NCBI GenBank assembly: GCA_902500995.1
Contig: CABVSR010000005.1
Location: 62,001 to 126,000, forward strand
Direction of reading: 5' to 3'
Origin: an uncultured Nitrospira sp.
GTDB lineage: Bacteria; Nitrospirota; Nitrospiria; Nitrospirales; Nitrospiraceae
DNA length: 64,000 nucleotides
Within the stretch, counting starts at the first letter, position 1. Every line of letters starts with the position of its first letter. The position numbers and the translations under genes were made by a program. The notes under the pieces are model-generated. The model made no database searches. It was not told where the DNA came from and was given only the letters and a program-made list of their open reading frames with translations. Below are positions 18,363-27,174 of this stretch, in pieces.

Positions 18363-21300
18363 CTATGCCCCTCCCGCCGGATCGATAACGCCGGTGAAGT
18401 CGATGGTGCCGCCGGTAAACAGCAGCGCCGGTGCCGAGGGGTCCTGCTCGCCGGTACCCACCGGTTGCACCGCGCGCTTGCCGGCACGATCCCAGGTGGC
18501 CGTCCCGTCGAACAGGGTGAAGGCCATCCCGTCCACGATGCGTCCTTCCACCCCCACGGTCGTCGCGGGCACGTCGAGGCGCACCCAGCGGCCGGGCGGC
18601 GGCAGCGGGCCCATGTATTGGCGGCTCGCGGTATTGTCCGTCCCCCAGGCAATGAGATTCTCGCCCCAATAGGCGCGATGCTCCCAACTGCCGTCATGCC
18701 ACTGCAACATGACCTGCCGCGGCAGACGCGCGGGATCGAGGTAGATGTGCGCAAACAGCCGGTCGTCCACGCCGACAAACAGCGGGGCCTTAGCGCCTCG
18801 GAAGAAGTGCTGATGCATGCCGGCGGCGACCACCGATTGATGCGCGCGCCTGCCGGACAAGGGTTCCGGTTTCATACGGATCCAGTTCCAGGTTTCGCCG
18901 TCGCCGAAGGGAGCGGCGCCTTCGGGCAGGTCATCCTCCACCCAAATCACTTCATCGCCGCTGTCGGGCGCCACCGTGCGGAGTCTCGCCAAGTCCATCG
19001 TCTCGTGCAGGACGGCTTCCAGGCTGTTGAGGTCCCACGTCGTCCGCCGATCAGCCGGCACGGCGAGCAGCAGCGCCTGCGGGGGCGCGTTGTTGGGCTG
19101 GTCGTAGTGAAAGGTCACCGCGGTCGTCTCTCGGGGGCTGGGCACCGTTTCTACCCATTCGTCGATCATGAGACCGGCGAAGGGTTGATCGAAGCGGAGC
19201 GGTTGTGCCGATGCCATTTGTGCCACGAGCGAGAGGCGCCCGCGCGGAAATGGTGTGTTCGCTGCTTGAGGCAAGGCCACCCAGCGATCCTGCGCCTGGA
19301 AAGGAAGTTGTCCCACGTGAAAACGAAGCGCCGCGCTCCCCACGGTTTCGGCGTAGAGGAGGGCTTCGTTGAGTCGCGCCGCGCCGGGTCTGACGTAGGA
19401 TGCGCGCTGGAACCAAGTCACAGCGGCCAGGGGATCTTGCCCTTGGAGCGAGAGCCCGGCGGCGAATGTTTCAGTTAATTGCGCAGCGTTGGCCGCGGTC
19501 ACGCGGGGTAGCGTCAGAAAGTCCTGGCCGAAGATGATCCGGAGTCGCGCCAGATCATGATCGCGCCGTTCTTCCGGCGTCGCGTTCGCGCGCACAAACT
19601 CCTGCTCGGCTTCGGCCAAGCGGTTCAGACGGCGTTGCGCTTCCAGCAGGACCGAGCGTGCCTGCATCAGGAGCAGCGACCGCGCCTCCGATCCAGTGCC
19701 GCCGAGGTCCAAGGGAACTGCGCTGGGGATGCCGAAGTCCGCTAAGCCGAATAATGCGCGGCGAACCTCGTCGAGATTGGACGTCAGGTCATCGGATGGA
19801 GGCGGCGGCACAAGGCCGTTGAGCCTCCCGTGCACATTGGTCAAGGCCTGCACTGCGCCTGTCGCGCGGCCCGCAAACTCGGCATGGTCCAATCCGGAAT
19901 CGGCCGGTGATTCGGGCAACGACAGGTCCCGTCCGTCGAGCGAGCGGGCATTACTGAGCAGACGCCGGACCGTGGTCGCGACCTCGCACCATTCCATCAC
20001 GCTCACGATATCCGCACCCCACCCATTGTCGCGGCCGAACCGCAGTCGAATGACGGCGTCCGGCGGCACTGTTGCGGGGCGCGTTTGCTGCAGCGCGAAT
20101 CGCCACCGTTGCTCCAATTCCGCCTGCTGTGCCCTGGTGTTGCCCTCGGCCATGTAGACGGCATCCAGCGGCGCCAATCCAAGCGCGGTCAGCGAACTTT
20201 CGACTGTGTGTAGAATGTGTCCGTCTTGTTCGTTGACGTAATCCGCCTTGCAACGGACCTGTGCCGGGTTCGGTAGGAGCGACGCCACCCAGGCATTGAG
20301 AATCGGTTCTGCCTGGGCGCGTGGCGACGGGAGGGTCGTCGGCCAGCCGGCTGGTGCCGTCACTCCGGTCGCCGGGAACAGCGAGCAGAGGCGATGCGTG
20401 AGTCCGGTGCCGCTTCTCGGCGTGCGGATCACTTCCAAGTCCGGCGGCGGCACTTCACCTGCGGCAATAGCATCCAACGTCGCGCCGGAGCGCAGCGGAT
20501 TGCCTTGCACGAGTTGGTAGACGCTTTCGGCCACGACACTGTCTCCCACGGAATCGACGAGATCATCGAGCGCCTTGAGCGCTTCGACCAGCGCCGTGAA
20601 GTCGGCGCTGCCGGGAGCGGGAAATCCCAAGGTGGTGTTGCCGAACGGAATGGTCGTGACATCCCAGGGCGTGTGCGGCGCCTGGCGTTGCTGGCTCGCG
20701 GTCCATCGCCCGTGCAGGGCCAGCCCGTCGACCACGGCGGCGGCCGGCAACGACTTCAGCGCCTCATTCCATTGGGCGGCAAGCCGGGTGGTCAGTGCCG
20801 CTCTGGCGGCGGTGAGATCGGCCATGACCTTTCCCCGTTGCCCGCCTTCTTTCGCAAGGGCCTGGCGGTCCAGTTCGGCGGCGAGTGCATCCTGTCGCAC
20901 TGCCATCTGCTGCGCTGCTGGGATCGATTCGGGATCGGCGGCGTTGAGCAATGTGGCTTGGGCCCGTTCTGCGAGCAGGCGAGAACTCTCCTGGGCGCTG
21001 ACGGTCTGTTGTGCGGCGGCGGCCTGGGCCACGGCGGTGACATGGGCCTGGCTCAGCTGTTCCACGCGGTTGTCCCACTCATCCAAATCCCGCGCTTCTA
21101 ACAGTTGCACGGCAAAACGCCGCACAGAGGGCTGCAACACCTTGCCCTGCGGTTTCGCCGCCTGCTGTTGCGCCAGCACTTGAGCCGCCTGCGTCACCTG
21201 TGTCTGCGCGGCCTGGGCCTGCTGCGCCAGCGTGGAGATGGTGCCGAGCGCGACGCGATAGGTCTGCTCGCGGCGCTCCCGCTCGGCCTTCAATCCGCGG

Positions 21301-23681
21301 GCATCCTCCGCCCGTCGCAGCGCCTGATCACGTTGCGCGGTCAGCAGCGCTACCTCCTGCGCCAACCCTTCGGCGCGCGTGAGCGTGGCCCGGATGTCGG
21401 CAAAGCGGTCGGTGCCGGTGAAACTCGTGAGGGCGCGGAAGCGTTGGATGTAACGGTCGAGCCCGCGCTCGTGGAGATGGCGTTCAAACCGATAGCCGAG
21501 CAGCGAGCTCAAGGACTGACCTTGTCGTACGCCGTCGAGCAGCCACTTGGCGCGATGCACTCGCTCGGATGACAGATCGACCGCAAAGGGTGTGGCGCCG
21601 GGCGCGCGATTGGAGGCCTGCGACAGGTAGCCGCTCCGCAGCACCGCCGCGGCCGCCGCATGACCCAGCGAGGGAGCGTGGACGAATCCCTTGTTCTGGG
21701 CCGAGCGCGAGACCGGTGACGGCACACCGGCCGGTGGCGCGGGCACTGGTTGCAGCGCGGCGGCACGACGGACCTGTTCCACCCAGCCGTAGGCGCCGAG
21801 CCTGACGCCGGTAGGCGCGGCTTGCCGCATGGCTGAGAGCCGCCTGGTGGCGAGCGATGTGCCCCAGGCATCCAGTCGATAGGTGAGCAGATCCACGACC
21901 TCCGCGAGCAACTGCTGCCGAACCGGCTCGGGCAGGGTCGTCAATTCGTCCCAGGCCGGCTCGTGGGGCGTCGAGAGGGCGCGCGTCAGCAGCGACGTCC
22001 GGAAAGCGGGCGTGAGCAGCAGTTGCGGCACTGGTGGTTGTCGGGTGGAGACTTCCGGAAATTCGCGCAACGTATAACGGCAGGCGTTGGCTTCCTGCGC
22101 CAGGAGTACGACGGGGTTGGATTCCACCGTGGTCTGAAGGGACTCCGGGAGTTGCCTGCGACGGGTCAATCGTTGCGCGCGCCACCAGGCTGCCAGTGCC
22201 CGGTCCGGGTCCTGATCGGTCGTCGAAGTCCAGCGGTCGAGTGCCGCCACGGGCAGCAAGCCATAAGGCTGCCGGTCGAGCCGCAAGACCGGTAGCGGCC
22301 CGCGAGCCCGGACGTATTTTGCAAAATGCTCGCGCAGCAGGTCCACTCCGGATGCGCCGATGAGTTGCCGCAAGAGCGGGCTGTCGCACGAGGCGAGCAG
22401 GGCCGCCTGCATGAGCGCAGTCCGATGTTGTTCCGATCCTCCGGCTCCGCGGATATGCGCAAAGACGGATTGCGGCAAGCCCAGCGCCTGCGCCAGCAAA
22501 TCGCCGTCGGATCCGGGGCGAATCAACGAGACACCCAGTTCGACGGCCATGCTCGCCGCAGCATCGCGGTCGCTCGATCGATAGCCGGCAGGACTGTCGG
22601 CGCTGTTGTTCGTCGGCACCAGTTGTTCGACGAGGGCGAGGCCGCCGGTGTAATGGTGGGCATCGAACAGGTGGACCAATCGGCCGGCTGTGGTAGGCGC
22701 GTCCCATGACGCTTTGAGCCCCAGCACCACGATCCGGTCGAATCCGGCCCGGGCGTCTTCCTCTTTGATGGGAATACGTAGACCCATGCCGATGGATTCT
22801 GCCACGTCGAAATCCGTGATCCAGCGGATGCCTTCATCGACGGGCGGCATCCCATTGTCACCGAGGGGCCCGGCGCTGCGCGGATCGGGCCCGACCGCGA
22901 CTGTCTCAGGGATCGGCTTGCCCCAGGCGGTAATAGAGGCCGCCTCGCCACGATAGCCGATGGCGACCCAGCGATCGGGCAGCATCTGCGTGTGCGGCGC
23001 GCGGGTCCAGCTGTCGTTGCGACGCGTGACCGTTCCCGCTTGGGCGGGATCAAGCAGGTGAGCGATCCAGGCGGCGCGCGCCCTGTCGAATTGTTCCGTG
23101 AGCCGTTGCCAGCCTTGTCTGATATGTTCCTGCCGCTCAGACCCGGCAGGGGCGGCTGCGACATGGGCCCAGAATTCCTTACCGCGGCGTTCCTCTTCCT
23201 CCGTGAGCGCCGGTTCGTGGCTGTCGAGATGAATGTCGTCGGGGTAGACGCGAAGCAGAAGGTCAGTGCCCGGTCCCGTGCGCCTCGCCGCAAACCTGGT
23301 TTCGACTCGCACGGGAAACAGCAGCAACGGATGCGTGGTGGCGACGGTGCCGCTGAGCCGATCGGTGCCCAGCAGGCGGGCGGTCGCGGCATCGCGGGCT
23401 GCTCGATGGTCATCGACCTGTGCCGACAACGCGGCGACTTCCGCCCGCTTGCGGGTCACGGCCTCTTGCGTGGCCGTGATCTGCGCGTTGACCTGGCCTA
23501 ACTCGGCCTGGAAGAGCGCCCGCTGCCGGATGAGCATGGCGGCTCGCCGTTGCGCCGCCTGCGCCCGTGCCACGACCCGGTCATGTGCCGCCTGTAATTG
23601 CCGGAGCTTGGTGGCCCAGGCTCGCATGACGGCCGGAGGCACCCGTTCAGGAATGTCTGATCCTTCAGTGATCGGTCTCAC
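18363..23681 (-). CDS. Giant uncharacterised protein, 1,772 residues, with coiled coils
   Basis: There is no recognised catalytic domain. Residues about 20-105 form an Ala/Arg/Gln-rich coiled coil. A conserved-looking block follows (HPLLLFPVRVETRFA, LLRVYPDDIHLDSHEPALTE). A middle section holds VDLSSERVHRAKWLLDGVRQ and LLGYRFERHLHERGLDRYI. A second long coiled coil (about 800-960) and a C-terminal beta-rich region (about 1,640-1,772) with HRAYWGENLIAWGTDNTA complete it. No signal peptide is seen. The start is a GTG with AAGGA about 9 bases upstream. It sits 13 bp after the coiled-coil gene and 2 bp before the next gene. The size and two coils suggest a structural scaffold; this is inference only. 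Confidence 0.75.
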   Translation of the reverse strand: MRPITEGSDIPERVPPAVMRAWATKLRQLQAAHDRVVARAQAAQRRAAMLIRQRALFQAELGQVNAQITATQEAVTRKRAEVAALSAQVDDHRAARDAATARLLGTDRLSGTVATTHPLLLFPVRVETRFAARRTGPGTDLLLRVYPDDIHLDSHEPALTEEEERRGKEFWAHVAAAPAGSERQEHIRQGWQRLTEQFDRARAAWIAHLLDPAQAGTVTRRNDSWTRAPHTQMLPDRWVAIGYRGEAASITAWGKPIPETVAVGPDPRSAGPLGDNGMPPVDEGIRWITDFDVAESIGMGLRIPIKEEDARAGFDRIVVLGLKASWDAPTTAGRLVHLFDAHHYTGGLALVEQLVPTNNSADSPAGYRSSDRDAAASMAVELGVSLIRPGSDGDLLAQALGLPQSVFAHIRGAGGSEQHRTALMQAALLASCDSPLLRQLIGASGVDLLREHFAKYVRARGPLPVLRLDRQPYGLLPVAALDRWTSTTDQDPDRALAAWWRAQRLTRRRQLPESLQTTVESNPVVLLAQEANACRYTLREFPEVSTRQPPVPQLLLTPAFRTSLLTRALSTPHEPAWDELTTLPEPVRQQLLAEVVDLLTYRLDAWGTSLATRRLSAMRQAAPTGVRLGAYGWVEQVRRAAALQPVPAPPAGVPSPVSRSAQNKGFVHAPSLGHAAAAAVLRSGYLSQASNRAPGATPFAVDLSSERVHRAKWLLDGVRQGQSLSSLLGYRFERHLHERGLDRYIQRFRALTSFTGTDRFADIRATLTRAEGLAQEVALLTAQRDQALRRAEDARGLKAERERREQTYRVALGTISTLAQQAQAAQTQVTQAAQVLAQQQAAKPQGKVLQPSVRRFAVQLLEARDLDEWDNRVEQLSQAHVTAVAQAAAAQQTVSAQESSRLLAERAQATLLNAADPESIPAAQQMAVRQDALAAELDRQALAKEGGQRGKVMADLTAARAALTTRLAAQWNEALKSLPAAAVVDGLALHGRWTASQQRQAPHTPWDVTTIPFGNTTLGFPAPGSADFTALVEALKALDDLVDSVGDSVVAESVYQLVQGNPLRSGATLDAIAAGEVPPPDLEVIRTPRSGTGLTHRLCSLFPATGVTAPAGWPTTLPSPRAQAEPILNAWVASLLPNPAQVRCKADYVNEQDGHILHTVESSLTALGLAPLDAVYMAEGNTRAQQAELEQRWRFALQQTRPATVPPDAVIRLRFGRDNGWGADIVSVMEWCEVATTVRRLLSNARSLDGRDLSLPESPADSGLDHAEFAGRATGAVQALTNVHGRLNGLVPPPPSDDLTSNLDEVRRALFGLADFGIPSAVPLDLGGTGSEARSLLLMQARSVLLEAQRRLNRLAEAEQEFVRANATPEERRDHDLARLRIIFGQDFLTLPRVTAANAAQLTETFAAGLSLQGQDPLAAVTWFQRASYVRPGAARLNEALLYAETVGSAALRFHVGQLPFQAQDRWVALPQAANTPFPRGRLSLVAQMASAQPLRFDQPFAGLMIDEWVETVPSPRETTAVTFHYDQPNNAPPQALLLAVPADRRTTWDLNSLEAVLHETMDLARLRTVAPDSGDEVIWVEDDLPEGAAPFGDGETWNWIRMKPEPLSGRRAHQSVVAAGMHQHFFRGAKAPLFVGVDDRLFAHIYLDPARLPRQVMLQWHDGSWEHRAYWGENLIAWGTDNTASRQYMGPLPPPGRWVRLDVPATTVGVEGRIVDGMAFTLFDGTATWDRAGKRAVQPVGTGEQDPSAPALLFTGGTIDFTGVIDPAGGA

Positions 23682-23694
23682 TGGGTTGGTCCTT

Positions 23695-24513
23695 TCATAA
23701 ACTGAGTGGCCCCTCTTGTAAAACTGCGGTGACTTCCGCTTCGGCCTCCGCCAGCGCCTGCTGAGCTGTGGCCGCTTGCGCCTCCGCCTGTGGAATCTGC
23801 GTGGCCAGGCCGGCCAGGAGCGCCGTCAACTCGTTGCGCCGGGCGATCGACCTGGCGAGGAGCGCCTCGGCATCTTCCAACTCGAAACGCGCTATCAGAT
23901 GGGATTCTTCCAGCGTGGCCGTGCGGGCCGAGAGTTGCGCCGCTACCTGTTGCAAGATCGGCCTGTCCAACGGGTCGCGCTGGATCTCCGCGTTCAGCCG
24001 CTCGATCTCGGTGAGTGCCGACTGCAGTTCCTTCCGGCGGGGTTCGAGGGCGGCGATTGCGGCCTGGGTGGCTTGGACCGCCGCAGCTGCCGCGGCCACC
24101 TGCCGATCCGCGGCTTGCACCTGCCCCTGAGCCTGCGCCACGCCTTGCTGCGCCTCGGTCACCTTCGCATGGGCCGCGGTCGCGGCGGTCTTGGCTGAGG
24201 CCACTTTTTTGCGCAACGCGGTCAGGCGCGCTCTCCACTGAGCCGGAGGAATGCCGGCCGGCGGCTCGGCCGCATCGCGGAGTTCTTGTTCAGCCCCCGC
24301 CACCTGTTCGTCTGCCGCGGCGGCCGCCGCTTGCAACGGTGTCACACGTGCCTGCGCCTGCGTCACGCCATTTTGCGCAGCGGCGCGTTGGGCCTGGGCG
24401 GCGGTGACGGCTTGCTGCTGCGTCGAAAGCTGCGCCGACAACGACGTCTGCTGCGAGGCCAACGCCTGGATCGCGGCCTGGAGCCGTGCGGTTTCTTGTT
24501 CCAAATAAGGCAT
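23695..24513 (-). CDS. 272-residue coiled-coil protein
   Basis: Nearly the whole product (about residues 5-265) is Ala/Gln/Glu-rich heptad coiled coil, broken near residue 85 by a short Pro/Gly segment (EPPAGIPPAQW). It lacks Cys, a signal peptide and membrane helices. Low-complexity composition makes family assignment unreliable. The ATG at 24513 gives MPYLEQETARLQAAIQ and has GGAGAG upstream; about 39 in-frame upstream codons overlap the 873-residue gene and are excluded. It lies in the middle of the cluster with gaps of 13 and 20 bp. Its similarity in style to the coils of the 1,772-residue protein suggests they may pair. Confidence 0.7.
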   Translation of the reverse strand: MPYLEQETARLQAAIQALASQQTSLSAQLSTQQQAVTAAQAQRAAAQNGVTQAQARVTPLQAAAAAADEQVAGAEQELRDAAEPPAGIPPAQWRARLTALRKKVASAKTAATAAHAKVTEAQQGVAQAQGQVQAADRQVAAAAAAVQATQAAIAALEPRRKELQSALTEIERLNAEIQRDPLDRPILQQVAAQLSARTATLEESHLIARFELEDAEALLARSIARRNELTALLAGLATQIPQAEAQAATAQQALAEAEAEVTAVLQEGPLSL

Positions 24514-24533
24514 GGTGTCGTCTCTCTCCGCCG

Positions 24534-27155
24534 CTAATGCCGGGCGGGCAGCCAGGTTCTCGCATGGACCGCCACGCGGAACGGTGGTTGTCTGGTGATG
24601 GCGGCCATCTGCGCCGAGTTTTTTCCCCAAGGAATCTGATCGACGGTGACATTCTTCAGCAGCCCGTCGATCGGCACGTACACGATCTGTTTCAGCGCCG
24701 TTTCATCCGGCGCCAGGTTCCCCCATGTCAGGTCGCGCCAGCGAGCGGGTGTGCCGCCATAGGTCGTGGGGACATCCAGGCCGAATCGCGGTTCCGTCGG
24801 CTGCTCCTGCAGGACAAAAAACCAGCCCGGGTGCCCTCCGGCCTTGTTGTCCGCTCCGCGCACCTGATCTTCGGTGAGGGGAAAGCCGAGCATGGTGATG
24901 TCCGGACTCTGTGTCGCGCGGAAGATGGGATAACGTTCCGTGGTGCCCAGCTCGCGCTTGGTGCCGTCCGGCGACCAGACGCTTTCCAGGGCATAGACCA
25001 TGGCGCGGGGATAACGTCGCAGAAGGTCGCCCCTGATCAGCAGGACCATCTGGCCGACCGCCGAGCCTCGCGCGCTATGGGAGCCGAGTCGGCTGTCCGG
25101 CGACCAGGAGGTGATCCGGGTGATGTCGAAGCGGGATTCGCGTTCCGCGTCGGTTGCCGGCAGGTCATCACCGGCGGCATCCCAGAATTGCCGGAAGTAG
25201 GTGCCGCGCTGATCGGTCGGAAACCCTCGCCAGAGCAGCTCGCGACCCATCTCGTGGTTGAGCCCGATCATGTAGGCTTCGATCAACGCCGGATTGGTCT
25301 TCAGCAGCGCAATCGTGTTCTGCGGCACCTGGTCCATGCCCGGCAATAACATTTCGGGTGCGTAGTCGCGCAGAGGTTCGTACATCGGTTGCGGAAAACT
25401 CGGGGCAAAGACCGTTAGCTCGGTGTTCTCCACTGTGGGCATGGTTTTCCGCACCGCCGCCAGTACCGCCTCTTTCGGCGAGAGTCGCCGCAGCACCTCC
25501 ACTTTGACCTCCGACCATTCGCGCAGCGCCGGCACCTGCCGCCGCTGGGTGGCGACGGCGAATTGCATGAGGGGCCGAAACGCCTGTCCCGCCGTGGAGG
25601 CGGGTGAGGTGGCGGGGAGCCGAAGCCCATCGAATGTCGCCGCGTGAGCGGCGATCGGTCCGTTCACCCGGGTCAAGCGGCGGAAGGCGCCGGTGACGGC
25701 AGGATGGCCGGCCAGCACGCGGCTGGTCTCGGTCGGGGGCGCGGTCGGGGGCGCGGTCGGAGTGGTGGGGAAGCCGGTCAAGGTCCCGAGCGCCGGCCCT
25801 GTGAGTTGCAGCAGCCCGGCCGGGTCGAGTGCCGCGAAGTGTTTTTTTGACAGGCTGTTGCCGACGGCTTCGGCCACCTGCGCGCGCTTGAGCCGCTGCC
25901 GATCCCGCCGCTCTTGTTCCAGTTGATCCCAAGCCGAACCCATCAACGGTTCCTGTTCATTCCGGATCACCATCGTGCCGATGCCGGCGGCGATACGGTG
26001 ACGCGGATCGAGATTGAGCTCGCGGAACCAGTGGGGGGGCTGGTCGGGAGGCGGCAGGCTGTCACGTTCTACGTACCATTGCCCATAGAGCGGCGGGCCG
26101 AGGAGAGCGGGGGCTCCGCTGGTGCCGGCCATGGCTGCCGGGGCGTTGAGGATGGCGCCGAGCGCCTGTTGAAACGCCGCGCGTGGTTGATCGGGCCAGG
26201 GCCGCGGTTGTGTTTCCGGTGTTTGTAGAGCACCACCTAAATCCAACAGACCGCCCGGGGCGCCTGGCGGCACAACCGGCATGCCCCAGCCGGGCGTCCG
26301 AATGTCCACGGCACGCAAGCCCACCGTGGATGGCAGAGATTGGGCTTTCAAGCGGCGCGCGAGGGATTCGAAATCTCCCGCCACACCGGTCCGAAATTCC
26401 CAGTGAAAATAGACCGGCAGCGTGACCGGCCCTGGATTGGTTGTTCGCCATGCAGGGTGTAAGGCCTGTTCTTCTTCCGGCTTGATCGGTTCGCCCAGCC
26501 CGGCCTTTTTTCCCACGTCGTACGTCGGGACAAGGCAGGCGTAGTAGGCGGTATTGGGATCCAAACGGCGCGGAGCCAGCAGCCGCGAGAGGGTGCGTTC
26601 AGGGTGGTCGTTCAGGATTTGTTGCAGCGTCGCGCGTGGCGAGGGATCGGGCGTCGCACTCTGGCCGGCCACGATCTGAGCATGGGCCCAGGCCCACGAT
26701 TGGTCGAGATCAGGCAGGTCTTCGAGAGCGCAGGTGATCGCCGGCAAGGGCCGCTGTTGGTTGGTCTTCAACGTGGACCGTTCCTTGGGCACGACGATCA
26801 AGCAGATCCAGGGACGCAAGCGCCGCGCATTATCCGCCGCAGCCGGCGTGAAGAGCCAGGGAAAATCCGGCCGATCGAATTCGATGGCGGGAAAATAATT
26901 CGGCTCGAAATCGGTCATGCGGGCATGGGGCTCCGTGCGGATGACCTCGCGGGCGTCCAGGCCGGTGATGTCGCCGGGACCATAGAGCTGCACGTTTACG
27001 TCGAGAGGGGCGCGGTCGTTGACCTTCAGCCGGACCGGCAGGGAGAGGCGTCCCGCTGTGGCAGGGCTTGAAGCGCCGGGGCCGGAAAGGCTCGCGAGCA
27101 GCCCTTGCCGAAGCCAGGAGTAGAAACGATAGGTCGCTGCGGTCTGTTCAGCCAT
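24534..27155 (-). CDS. Uncharacterised 873-residue protein of the DUF6603 cluster
   Basis: No named domain is recognised. The N-terminus (TYRFYSWLRQGLLASLSG, VNVQLYGPGDITGLDAREV, FEPNYFPAIEFDRPDFPWLF) and the C-terminus (GWFFVLQEQPTEPRFGLDVP, YVPIDGLLKNVTVDQIPWG) look strongly constrained. A Pro/Thr repeat (APPTAPPTETS) near residue 470 marks a domain boundary. A helical segment, QNTIALLKTNPALIEAYMIG followed by LNHEMGRELLWRGFPTDQRG, resembles a packed helical bundle. There is no signal peptide. ATG 27155 has AGAGGAA upstream. It lies 19 bp from the DUF6603 gene before it and 20 bp from the coiled-coil gene after it. Function is unknown. Confidence 0.75.
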   Translation of the reverse strand: MAEQTAATYRFYSWLRQGLLASLSGPGASSPATAGRLSLPVRLKVNDRAPLDVNVQLYGPGDITGLDAREVIRTEPHARMTDFEPNYFPAIEFDRPDFPWLFTPAAADNARRLRPWICLIVVPKERSTLKTNQQRPLPAITCALEDLPDLDQSWAWAHAQIVAGQSATPDPSPRATLQQILNDHPERTLSRLLAPRRLDPNTAYYACLVPTYDVGKKAGLGEPIKPEEEQALHPAWRTTNPGPVTLPVYFHWEFRTGVAGDFESLARRLKAQSLPSTVGLRAVDIRTPGWGMPVVPPGAPGGLLDLGGALQTPETQPRPWPDQPRAAFQQALGAILNAPAAMAGTSGAPALLGPPLYGQWYVERDSLPPPDQPPHWFRELNLDPRHRIAAGIGTMVIRNEQEPLMGSAWDQLEQERRDRQRLKRAQVAEAVGNSLSKKHFAALDPAGLLQLTGPALGTLTGFPTTPTAPPTAPPTETSRVLAGHPAVTGAFRRLTRVNGPIAAHAATFDGLRLPATSPASTAGQAFRPLMQFAVATQRRQVPALREWSEVKVEVLRRLSPKEAVLAAVRKTMPTVENTELTVFAPSFPQPMYEPLRDYAPEMLLPGMDQVPQNTIALLKTNPALIEAYMIGLNHEMGRELLWRGFPTDQRGTYFRQFWDAAGDDLPATDAERESRFDITRITSWSPDSRLGSHSARGSAVGQMVLLIRGDLLRRYPRAMVYALESVWSPDGTKRELGTTERYPIFRATQSPDITMLGFPLTEDQVRGADNKAGGHPGWFFVLQEQPTEPRFGLDVPTTYGGTPARWRDLTWGNLAPDETALKQIVYVPIDGLLKNVTVDQIPWGKNSAQMAAITRQPPFRVAVHARTWLPARH

Positions 27156-27174
27156 GGCGTTTCATTCCTCTTGA

